A DNA stretch of 64,000 nt, from contig NC_090261.1 in the NCBI RefSeq assembly GCF_037325665.1, positions 27,356,740 through 27,420,739 on the forward strand, in the 5' to 3' direction. Within the stretch, counting starts at the first letter, position 1. Each line of letters begins with the position of its first letter. The translations under genes and the position numbers were made by a program. The notes beneath the pieces are model-generated. The model was not told where the DNA came from, searched no databases, and saw nothing but the letters and a program-made list of their open reading frames with translations. Source of the DNA: Littorina saxatilis. Lineage: Eukaryota; Mollusca; Gastropoda; Littorinimorpha; Littorinidae. This document shows, piece after piece, positions 9,741-21,900 of this stretch.

Positions 9741-12700
9741 CAAAGCTGGGATATGCATATTATAGGCTTTATTCCTTTTTATCAGATGATATACTGATTA
9801 AAGATAATAAAATTCAAAGGCAAAATGAAAAAGCATACATTATAAAATTTTCAACCACAGTCAATCAATTTCTTCCAGCATCAGTTGATAATAATAGCAT
9901 CCATGGCTATGCTAACAAACTTCATGACAACGATCATAAGAACAAGGGGCATTATAAAAAAAATCTATGCCTAGTCTCTCTCTACATCTCATTTACACGC
10001 TCTAAACATTGAACTTTTTATTTTCAATTTCATATTAAGACCAACATGATTTTTGACCACGCTGGAACAGTTATGCATCCATGTTCAAAATGATGGAACG
10101 AAACACTCGCACACACAAAAACACAGTGAGGAGATGTAAAATCACAACTGCATACCTACCGAGGAAGATCTTTTATTCACAGGCAAAAATGGCAGGTCAA
10201 TGTGTGTGCATCCATGAGTGTGAATGTGTTTGTGTATGTTTGCAGTGTGTGTATGTTTGCAGTGCGTGTGTGTCCATACCTGTCAGTATGTATGCACATT
10301 ACTAAAAGAAAGTCATGTTGAATATGTTGACAATCAAAACTTATAACCTGTGACTGTCCTTGCAAACCTTTTACTTACCTATTAATTCATTTATACTGAT
10401 GTATTTAGCATATACATTTGTTTTGATATTGTTTTCAAATATGTTGCTTCCCCTTTCGCTTCACTAATCCCTTAGACAGCAACAACTGATCAAACCAGAG
10501 CAAAAGGAAACATCTTCAGGCCCATACTGTTTTCCCAAAACTAGCCCTGACATGGACAGTAGAGAACTACCTCTGAAGAAAGGACACCCTTGAGACCAAC
10601 CAAACGTGTTCCCACTTTGCAGGTGTCCTTTAATAGCAGGTAAACTTGAGTCAAGTTTATAGTCTAAGGGACAACATGTGACCTTTAGAAAGAGGTGTAC
10701 TCTGATCAGAGGGGCTTCACATGGCATTGCAGGCACCACTGTAGTTTTAATAATTCATCACAGCCTTGCAGTTCCTACGTGCGCACTCCTTGCCATGATT
10801 AATTACCTTTCAATTTCTGTACTTTCCCTGACAGTGTGAACTCGCACAAAACACATCACAGCCTCTTCAAGGCAAATAATAGGCACACCAAAACTCCATC
10901 CCTGCTGAGTGGGCGGTACATATCTATATCTATGCAACTCTCGAGAATAATAGATGAAATCCGGTAATACCTCTGAAAGAGTTATTCCCAAACATTGTCT
11001 ATTCTGTCCTCTGCGAACAAACTCCACACCATATACAATTTGTCACAAATACACACCCGTTACAGCATTAAAAAAAAACACTCGCTGTTGAATACAGACA
11101 AGATGGAATATACACCACAAACAATGAAGGCAAGTTCTCATATATCAAAATCAAGTTTGCTGTCAATGAACACACCAACACAACACAGGGATGGCCCTCC
11201 AGAACAATCCGGAGGCCACGGTCATGACGCTAAAAGAATTCTACTTTGAATGGTTGGTTAAAAAGGAAACCATGCATAACACACAGTACTTGCATGCACA
11301 TTCCAAATGTCTCTACTGTACAGGCAACAACAAAATCATGGCTCATGACTCAAATCAATTCATTCAACACTCAAAAAAACGGAAATGGACTTAGAACTCG
11401 GTTTCGATCAAATAACAAAAAAAGCGCGCTCTTCATTGCTTCCTATAATTCAGCATATCCACTCTTACCATTACAATCAAAACCAAAATAAAATGAAAGA
11501 AAAAACAGAATGTCAAAAAAAATACACCAAATGCCCTCACTCCCATTTCACATTCATATCAGAAAATCAGAGAACACAGTTGTTAGACTCGAGGAAGAGA
11601 TGGCACAGAGTACTGCATTAGTTGTCTTTCTCCTCCAAAAGGTGTCGGTGAGCATGTACAGATTGCTATAATATATAGGAAAAACTAGATATAATAAAGG
11701 CTCCATTCTACAATGCACACTGGAAGAACGGAGCTATCTGTGGTCCAACTAATCAAGGCCTGACACTTGGCGACTGTTGTGTTAAGTGCCTTCTCAGTTC
11801 CTGCTCAGTCAGCGTGTGTGTGTGTGGGATTTAGTGAGAGGATTTTCGTGTGCGAGTTTATGCATGCGTGTGACAGTGTGTGTGTGTGTGTGACATTGTG
11901 TGTGCATGTGTGAGTGAAAGTGTGTGTGTGTGTTTTTGTGTGTGGTGCATCTGGATACTGGCAAGTTTTAGAGAAAACCGCCTTCTAAATCATAGATTCA
12001 TCCAGAATTAAAATAATATTTTAAGCTCCACAAACACATCTGCTCTGCTATATATTATATTCCTTCTCTCGTTTCATGATCACATATTTTTTTTAACTGT
12101 GTTGTACAGCTGACACCAGTTTATTCACTGAATAAAAGAAGCCACACAGTCCATGCAACCTTGGTTTAAAGTCATCTTTACATCTCACACATGTGTAAAA
12201 CATAATAAAACAGCTCTACATCGTAAATAAAATGCACACTTCTCACACAGATACACACACCTCATATCATTATGACTATGTATGTGTGTCCATGCATTCG
12301 AAATGATTATTTAACAATGAAGTGTCATATCCATGTTTTTATCACCCCTTCCTCTATCTTCTTCTCCATTCCACGCCAACCAGTATTTTTATTAAAAAAA
12401 ATCTGAAATCTGCAGTCTCCATCCAGAAAAGCTGAACTCTGCTGTAAAATGTGTACCCTGATCTTCATCTAGTACAAGCTAAACAACACAGTGAACTCTC
12501 CACTGTAAAGTAATCCTGATTATCAGTAAATGAGAATCATAATCAGAATTGGAGATAAAAGTTTGCTTGTTCATTTCAATGCTTTTTATTCGCTCAGGTG
12601 CCAGGAGACCAGTTTGGCAAAACACACATGCTAATGCTACCGTTTATATTTAGAGCGCAGACCTCATTTCTTGAAACTTTGCAAATGATGACTGAGAATA

Positions 12701-13237
12701 TCTGCAATAATTCAGTTGTTGTTATGGCTGTTTCAGCTCAGGATTAAGGTCCACTTTACTTTTCTATGCACATCCAAACCACATGATATTCCATGATAAC
12801 TTCTACCTAATTTCTACGAAAGAAACAGGCGGTTTCGTGTTCGCTATCCATGAAACCAAGCACCCACTTCTTTTTTGTAGACAAGAACAATCTTAATTGT
12901 ATCTCAACATTAACTATGTGTCTTTCTTAAAGATATACTATCTCCATCTTTCTAATCCATTCACGATATTTCCACAGTAGTTAAACTGCAGCATCACAAC
13001 TTTTCGTCCGAGGTAGGGTGAAAAAACAAGCATGCATACACTAAGAACAATGTCCCTTGGTGGAGAAACAAACATTATATCCTTATACCATTTACACAAA
13101 CATCCCTTATACATTAACCACTAGCAAAACATTTCACATTCAATCCTTTTACACAGACTTCTAGCAAAAAACATGTCATATTCCATCCCTTGTTCACAGA
13201 CAAATGGAAAAAAAGTTCAGTACAACTGTTTGTATTG

Positions 13238-13259
13238 AGCGCTTGGTTGTCCAAGCGCT
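13238..13259. other. Perfect stem-loop in WDR26 3' flank
   Basis: AGCGCTTGG, loop TTGT, then CCAAGCGCT: a 9-bp stem with a 4-nt loop, GC-rich against an AT-rich background. It could be an RNA structural element if this region is transcribed as 3' UTR. Confidence 0.45.
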
Positions 13260-13766
13260 ATCAGTATCACCACCTCAGCAATAAGAAAGAAACATGGCAC
13301 ACTGATACTTTGCAACGCACGCCTTCAGATGCTTTCGTGTTGTACTTCATTAATGTGTTTGGTTATCTGTTCTTTCTGAATTCTGTCCAGTATAAACGGT
13401 CAGAAGCCGTATTCGACACCTGTCATTCCACAGCTTACAAATTTCATCACTATGTGAAGGTAAGCTGATTATCTTGAATCGTGGATAGTCAGAAGTGACA
13501 CAGCACTGAGCTTTCATTTTGCACAGTGGTACCTGTGGTGTGAGAACCATCTAATAACAGTTCAAAAAATGGAGAGCGCTTGCTGTCCAGTTGTCAATCA
13601 GCTTAAAGGTAGACACCTTCCTGTGAAGACCATGTTATATGTGACACTAGATACACTCAAGGTTTCACATGGGATAAGAGACCCCTTAAACTTGAGCACT
13701 CTGTCAATCACCCACAGTCAACAGCCTGGCTGCCAGTGCTATCTTTGCTCAGTACAATTATAACTT

Positions 13767-13907
13767 AGCCCGACGTCCACTTTACAAAGACTTTGCGACG
13801 TCTTTTTACCAAAAATTCAGTGCTTAAAGCTTAGTGCAGCCAACTTTGTGGAGAGAGACTTCGCGAAATCTACTTCGCCCAATGAATTTGAGGCTTAACT
13901 AACACCT
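13767..13907. mobile_element. Short MITE-like repeat, also at 63.57 kb
   Basis: About 140 bp with phrases AGCCCGACGTCCACTTTACA ... ACTTCGCGAAATC ... CTTCGCCCAATGAAT. It matches the reverse complement of 63.57-63.70 kb with moderate divergence. Both ends carry AGTTCGCCC or AAGCCCGAAGT-like inverted termini. Confidence 0.45.
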
Positions 13908-15955
13908 ATGTCAATCCACAAAATAGATCTACCAAAAAATGAGTGCTCTGCACAGGAAGCAGCCATGCTGTCGTTTTGGTATTGGTTTAAATGGACGGAT
14001 GCTGTTATCCTATGTAAAACTAACAGCCGTAAAAGATCTGTGGTGTATGACAAGATGGTCTACACAGAAAGGAAAGTGCCTTTAAACAGCGTATCCCTGT
14101 CAGAGATACCTGCAGTATAGGCCACAGTTTTGCTAGTCTCGGGGACAGTCTCTCATCACAGGTACCACTGTATACACCAACAAATCAAGCTTCTGAGAAC
14201 AAGTCCAATCAATTCAGTTCCAAATCAGGTCAATTTCAGACTTTTCTCAGCTTCTCCATGCTAGTCATATTTCGTTAATATTTCCCTCCATCCACGTCAA
14301 TGCCATGCTACGTACCATCAGTCTTCGTAACCTTGTCTATCTACAGGCCGTCACTGCCTGCAGGCACCAGTGTAACTGACAACAATGCCAAACACAGGCA
14401 TTTTTCCGAGAGCTTTCGTCTTTTCAGTTTTGCAAACTTGCTGATCAGACAGCACAGAAAATCTATCACTTCTGCGATTCAAAATGATCGCCTGAATCAT
14501 GTTTGGATACCTTGAGCTTTCATTTCTTTTCCATCTGCTTGTTAGACACAACTTAATATGTTCATCACCTGTGTTTCCACCTCACATACTAAATATAGCC
14601 TTGATCTTTCATATTGTGCATGTGTGAGAGAGTTTCTTGCCCAATAGACACAAGCATTCATATCCTCTCTTCCTATAGAAGCAGCTGCCATCAGCCGACT
14701 GCAAAAAGTCTATGGCAGATTCCCTACCTCATGAAAAGCCTTGCACAATCATCAAACTTTCTTGCATTAGTTATTTTACCCTTTAGGAGACTTGATGCAA
14801 GGTGCTGAAAAGGGGTGGAGTCTCTAAAATTATGAAGATTCCACAAAATCGGCTTGTAACATAACGAGTTTCTGCATCTCCATCTCTACCGGAATTACGT
14901 ATTATGAGCAAAGCAGCATTTTGAAAGTGATGATTTTGGACACCAAAAAAACCTTCAGCGCTGGATTTGAAATGTATAGCAAATAACGTAAAAATATCAT
15001 GTCTGCTTGATGGGCTGGGGTTGCTCCTATGCTGCTTTTTGCTCAGCATCAATCTTTTTGTTCAAGTTATACACTATAAACCATTCAGGGGAATGGATAT
15101 GGAGACTTGTAAAACAAGGTAAAACTATGTTCCATAAAATTAGCTGTCGGGTTTGCATGGGTTATGAAAGAGTGAACAGCCTTGCTTTTAGGGAGACAAA
15201 CAGTCCACAGGCCAATCACTAGCGAGGAGTGTGTCTGAAACACGTGGGCAAGGAGCATGTGGGAATAATTTGTCCCCCTCAAAACAAGGGCAGCATCTTT
15301 TTCACAACCCATACAAACCTGACAGAGTTATTTCTGAACTTCGTCTATTACGAGCTCTGCCATGATTGAGCACTTTCGTTCTCAAAGGTTCACATCTAAC
15401 ATCGAATTCCAAGCACTTATTGTAAAATCCATCTCACTTTCAACTTAATAAGTTAACGGTTCAGGCTTTCCGATCTCATCACAGCAAATCAAGTATCTTA
15501 ACCCCTCCTCCTCTCCACCTTCCCAGACGTCAGTTACCAAGGCAACCAAGCCATTTCCTTTTCTTCAGACATAGTTGCCAAGGTAACTATGCAAGACTAT
15601 ATTATCTTCTACTGCATCAGTTCCCAAGATAGCCAAGTAGGACAATTTCGTCTTTTCCACATGTAAGACATGACATGCAGTCACAAGAGTTCTTCCCTTC
15701 ATCTCTGAATGTCACAGTTTCTTCAATCAACTCCTTGGTTCCCCGGGCACATAGGCAGGTGTTAGGAGATCCAGTTTATCAGTATTTCACTCTGTTTTTA
15801 CAGTGAGCGACCCCGGCCACGCCTATGTGTTTGTGAGTGTGTGTGCTCGTGTTGGTGAGCGTGGAGCAAGAAGAGTGTGTGGAGCAATGTGGACGATGAT
15901 GACGACTTTGGTGACGACAATGATGAAAGGATGATGTTTAGCCTCGTGACTTGGG

Positions 15956-15990
15956 TCATACGGGTGTGCTCCTTCCTGATTCGCTGTCAT
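15956..15990 (-). CDS. WDR26: WDR26 exon 14 (C-terminal tail and stop)
   Basis: After TTTTCAG it codes for [11 protein letters not shown] and a TGA at 15956-15958. The acidic/serine tail is like the human ECSSMDS end in character only. Confidence 0.85.
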
Positions 15991-18900
15991 CTGAAAACAT
16001 TACACAAAAGTCATTATTAGATCAGACAGAAAGAAAGGTAGCGTACAAGCATGCATCTGCACTTGCTTGTTTTATTTTCATTACTTAATAGTCCCATCGC
16101 TGGGAAATTCAGGTTGCTTCCTCCCAGTGGAAAGCTAGCAGCAACAGAGTCGCGCTACCAAGGTGTCTGCTTTCTTAGGTGTATTCAGCCACCTGCACTT
16201 ATGGCAGAATAACTGAGGTCTTTTACATGCCACAATGGTGATGCGGGGGTGGAACATGGATACTGCCTCTGAGTTTGCACATAAAGTTGAACCGTGTCCG
16301 GCCCGGCCCGGATTTTAACCTGCGACCATAGGATCACAAGTCCAGTGCTCTACCAACTGCGATACCAGGCCCCCGTGTGTAAGTGTATGAGAGCGCATTT
16401 GCCTTTCCTTTGCATTTCCTGCCTAATAGACACAGCCTAACATTGTACTTGTTTTTACCCATTTACTTTATGGGGGCAAAAGTTCTAAATGTAATAGATA
16501 TGAGCTCACATGTTACATTCGGTTACAATGTCCAAGTCATATTTTCAAGACACATCAGAAGAGGTGCGTCCATTTTTTCAAATTCTGCATTTGTAGTCAC
16601 AGTATTCTCCATTGTTAGATCACTTCTTTTTACTCAAAATTCAAAAATAACAAAAAAAGAGAGAAAGATAAAAAGAAAACCTTCAAAAGCTGAAAAAGTG
16701 AGAGATGGACAAAAGATGATATCGAAGAAAGGGAACACAGCAAGAGCTGATTCCAGCACACAACCACTGCAAGTTAAGAATGGCAAAAGCTTAACTCAAA
16801 ACGTCCAATAGCTTTGACAAGTGTGATGTCTTTTGAAACAACGATGGGCGGGCGCAGTGGCCTTGTGGATAAGACATCGGCCTCCTATGTGGAAGGTCGA
16901 GAGTTCAAATCCCGGCCGCAGCCGCCTTGTGGGTTAATTAAGGGTGGAGATTATTCTGATCTCCCAGGTCAAGTTATGTGCAGACCTGCTAGTGCCTTAT
17001 CTCCCTTCGTGTGTACACGCAAGCACAAGATGAAACGCGCACGGAAAAGATCCTGTAATCCATGTCAGAGTTCGGTGGGTTATAGAAACACAAATATACC
17101 CAGCATGCTTCCTCCGAAAGCAGCCTGTGGCTGCCTGAATGGCGGGGTTAAAAACCGTCATACAAATGAAAATCCACTCGCGCAAAAACATGAGTGAACG
17201 TGGGAGTTTTAGCCCATGAACAAAGAAGAAGAAGAAGAAGAAGAAGAAACAACCATGTTTTGCAGCCAGGACATTTTACCGATACATATTCTTAATCCAG
17301 GTCCAACTGACCTGTTGTACTCTACACCTGAGAACAACACTGTGTAACTAATCATTGTTTCTCACCTTGTCGCACTTTGCTGAGAGGCCCCCACACACGC
17401 ACAGTGCCGTCATCGGATGCCGACACCAGCATGCTGGGCACCTTGGGGTTCCAGTGGACACAATTGACGGTATGCGAGTGACCCTCCAGGGTCACCACGG
17501 GCTGGTCTCGTTTCGAGTGCCAGATGTAAACCTTGTGGTCTGCACATGAGAATGCTGGCAGTCAGTTTCAAATAGCATTTCTGTTCCACCTATCCCTGAA
17601 CTATCCTTCCCTTTGCAAGAAAGCATCCCATTGTCGGCCGATGGCTAAATGCCTGATAAATGTTTCAAAACGCCATAAACATTGTGGCGGGACTGCTGAT
17701 TGTTTTCACAGTTGGAGAAAGGCATTGCAAAGAACTGCATCATATTCGATATAACTTCAATGGGCATTTTGCCAAATTTGTACAAGAAAATGTATTCTAG
17801 CAACGTGGCCGACAGAACATTCACTTCCTAAATGCCACCTTGGCCCTGACCTTCACTTCCGCTTGCGATGAAGTCTTGGTTGAGCCCCCCGAAGCAGGAG
17901 AAGATAGTGTAATAGCCCTGCGTCACTCCCTGGAACTTGCGAACCAGCACGCGGTCCTTCAGGTCCCACAGGTGAACTCCCTGCACAGATAACACACCTA
18001 TGAAAACACACACCAACACGTACTCCACTTACAATCTGTTTCACTGCAGTCTGATGCATAATACTAGACCCACATTTTTTTAGTGCAGTGAAGAGCAACA
18101 AGACGACTTTCTTCAAGATAAGAGCTTTCATTTAGTAACTTTCAGCAAAAAAACACACACAAAAAACAAACAAAACTAGCAACACTCTGAGACAGCTTCA
18201 GAAAAAGAATAGATCATGAAACACCCCCCCTTTCAAAAGCATTCCAACAAATAACGGTTCCAAAATTTGGAAGACAAAATACAGTTTTGACCTGCGAGTA
18301 CTTCTTCTTCTTCTCGTTCGCTCCTTTTGTCACCTGCGAGTCATTTAAAAATTCTCCTCCTTACAAACCTTTGAACTGGAATTATACTGTATGTTGCAAG
18401 GTCACGAAAGGATATGAAAAGAGAGCCTGTCATCAAAACAAGCCTCATACAACAATTAGCCAACCTATCACAAAACTGTGTGCACACAACAAACTGGAGC
18501 TGAATTTAGACTAGCTTCAGCACCTAGTGTTGTTACCTGATCAAATACAAGGCTTCATGAGTGTACATTCCAATACACTGTTGAAATACACCTGAACATA
18601 AATCCCAAGAACCTCACCAAACCATTGTGAACAAAGCAGCTCTCACCTGAGTGGCTACATTCAATAATGCTAATCGTCCAGTGTCGTTAACCGAGAAAGA
18701 CATTATGGGATGGTCTTCTTGTAATCTGCACACACAAAACAATAGTCCATCAATACAAAATGTCATTCATTTTGCTCTGAACTGGACTATAAGGCAACTA
18801 CAACAGAACCAGTCAAAACGTTCACACAGAGAAAAAGAATGTCTGTCAACAAAAAGTCAATCGGTGACAACTGATTTGCTTTCAAACTGGCAACAAGGGA

Positions 18901-21900
18901 CTAGGGCAACTACAACAGAATCTGTCCAACCGTGCACACAGAGAAATTAAAGAATGCTTCAATCAAAGCCAGTAACTTACATCGGAATGTCTAATCTGCA
19001 CACACAAAATGAATGTCTATCAATACAAAACATCACTCAGTGATCAAAGGTGTGCTCTGAAACTTGTTACAACAGATTATATGTCAACTATAACAGAATC
19101 AGTCAAAACGTGCACACAGAGAAACTACAGAATGCGTCAATCGTGGACAGTAAAACTGACTAAATGTCTATCAATACAAAACGTCATTTGGTGACCTCCG
19201 GTTTGTACAGAAACTGGCTACAGTAGACAACAGAATCAGCCAAACCATGCACACACAAACAAACAAAATAGTTTGGACTTACATCGGAAAGTCTGTTAGA
19301 TCCTCAAAGTTGTATCCCCTGATGCGATGATGTGTGTCGGCGGCCAAGACCATTTTGCTGTCTGGCGCGCACACAAGGCACTGCACTCGCACCCCTTCCC
19401 AGTTGTCCTGTATCGTTCCATCAATATCCTGAAATAAAATGAGGTAAGGCAATTCAGAAACGATGTCTGCAGTCCCCATGCATTCATCATTCCATGGAAG
19501 TTATGCTACTGGTCACTAAATGAAATTACAAAACAACACTCAACCGAGTCTCTTCGTAATCCAAAAGTCTGCTGTTATTGACAATTATCCCAATCACAAC
19601 ATGCACCCTTGCTAGAAACGGCTCCTGTGAAATTGACAACGTATCTAACTGATGAAATCACAAAGATAAATATTTCAGCAGTGCTCTACCTTGCAGTCAT
19701 GGCTACCTATCTTTATTATCAAGAAAACATCAGCAGTTTATGAACTAAAACATATTTGTTCACTGAGGTTCTTTATTTCAGAGCATTCTCTGTTACTGAA
19801 TTGAATGACATGTGCCAATTAGAAAACACACTAGGGATTACATTACAAGGTTATTTTAAATCAACTTACACAGCATAGCAAAAATAGCCCCTGAAGACAC
19901 TTACACACATGTAGAACTGGCCCCGCGTGCCGCCAGTGATGAACTTGCGGCTGTCGGGTTGCCATGCTGCACTTGTTAAGCTGTCCTCTGGAGACTGACT
20001 CACTTTCTGTCGTAGTTCTCCCGTCTGCAAAAACAACACACACAAAACATTGAACTGAAGTGCTCAATAATTAATTCAAGGGAAATATTATTCAAGGAAG
20101 TGTCTGGAAAAACAAACAAACATCAGAGCAGAAGGGAAACAAAACAAAAGAACCAAAATGTCTTTTGAACAGCAGTAAGCACAATGTAAAAATTCAGGTT
20201 ATTTCAGTAGAATGCCAGGGAGAAGAATATGAAAAAACGACAGTGGCTAATTTGAGGGTTGAAAGTGAAAGTGAAAGTAGCAGGAATTGCAGGGAGAATG
20301 AACTGGCTGAAATACCTCCTCCCACTACACAGGACACTTAACACCCCACTCCCCCCCCCCCCCCCCCCCCCCCCCCACAACCCCCATTATCGTTATCAAC
20401 ATTACTGACACATGGGCACCCATTGTACCATCAAATAATGCACCAGACAAAGGAACACAAACAAACTCTCTCTCTCGGAAACTTACGTTGACGTTCCATA
20501 TCCATAGCTCTGAGCAGTCGTCAGGTCCACAAGCAATGATGTGAGAACTGTCTGGACTCCAGGCAATGAACGCAACGCCATATGAATGGTTTTCTAAGGC
20601 TTTGTTTTTCTTTATCTCGTGGGTTTCCTGAAGACAAGAAAAAGATCACAAAATTACTTTCTTTGTACTCAAGTCAAGCATTGGCATCCTCCTGTGTCAA
20701 GAATTCACAAACCTTCTTAAGCATAAACTTTTACTGAATTACAAATCGCAAACTAATAAATGAAATTGCAAACTAATCAAAAATTACATTCACTGTTCAT
20801 AATTAATAGCAGTCTGTCTTCAAACTCCAAATCTGCCTTTGATCAATAACTATCTTACACATCCGCACAGAGTTCTGTCACCTGCAATGTTCTCAAAATT
20901 AACCAAAGATTTACATACAGCTTAGCTTCACATCATAATTCACATACACGTACATCTTTCTCAAATGAAGTTGTTTAATAATAAGACCATCAGGTGAACA
21001 TAATCAAGGGGAATTGTAATTGCTGTAACAGAGAAGCATTTTTACCAGATCTACGTTCCAGATAATCAAGCTGCCATCCTTGGAGCCGGTGGCGAGTTTG
21101 GTGCCATCTGGTGAGAACTTGCAGAACCACACCTCATCACAGTGGTCGTTCAACACCTGGGTTGTGAAACACGGAAACTGGTCTCTGGAAAACATCATCA
21201 TTACATTCAGCACAAAATCTCTCTTCAAGTTGTACATATTATGCTCAAAAGCAAAATACAAGCTGATAAAAATTCAAAATTTTAAAACAACTACAGTAAC
21301 TGCCAAAAAGACAATACTGTCAGGCCTGGGAATGAGTAAAAGTGGTTTGGGCGTACTGACGGGAAAATGTTGCGTTTTAAGCATTTTAAGGGCACGTGGA
21401 GGCTCTTTTTTTTACACAATTAGAAAAGGACTTTGTCGTATTTACAACGAAAGGTGTATCATTCCCAGGCCTGACTGTGCATAGGTACAGTGTTGTTCTC
21501 TGGCCTCAGTCTTTGTTCATTGATGCATACTTTTTTTTAATCTGAAGCACTGGTCCGACACCTAGACGGTCAACTGTCAAGTTTTGACATGTAGGAGGTC
21601 TTCTGACTGAACTTCCCTTCCGGGTCAGTACATTCAGACAAATATTTTCAATCCAGGTCAAACTGACCTATTGTCCTCTTAGTCTGGGAACAACATTGTA
21701 GGTACATACAACCATCCTGGTATGTATGGTAATAACTTTGTTTCAAGTCCTTGCAGTATAAATCAGTTCAGTCTCTACAGTTAACACAAGCATGCAATCT
21801 TGTAGAGGTATCTTTTAAAATACCACAACAAAATCATTCAGGAAATCATCTCTTAAATTAGAGGCTTAAATGCTTTCATCAAGGAGTCATGTAAGAGGGG

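Larger units (their letters stand above)
9741..15955 (-). other. Probable WDR26 3' UTR and downstream flank
   Basis: This 6.2-kb stretch after the WDR26 stop shows no credible exon. AATAAA on the minus strand is found near 12119-12124 and near 9768-9773; long 3' UTRs are known for WDR26, so either could be the end, but no transcript data are available. Inside are (TG)n-rich DNA (11813-11945), a perfect 9-bp hairpin (13238-13259), a Family C remnant (13.62-14.06 kb) and a 140-bp MITE-like copy (13.77-13.91 kb). UTR status is inference. Confidence 0.4.
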
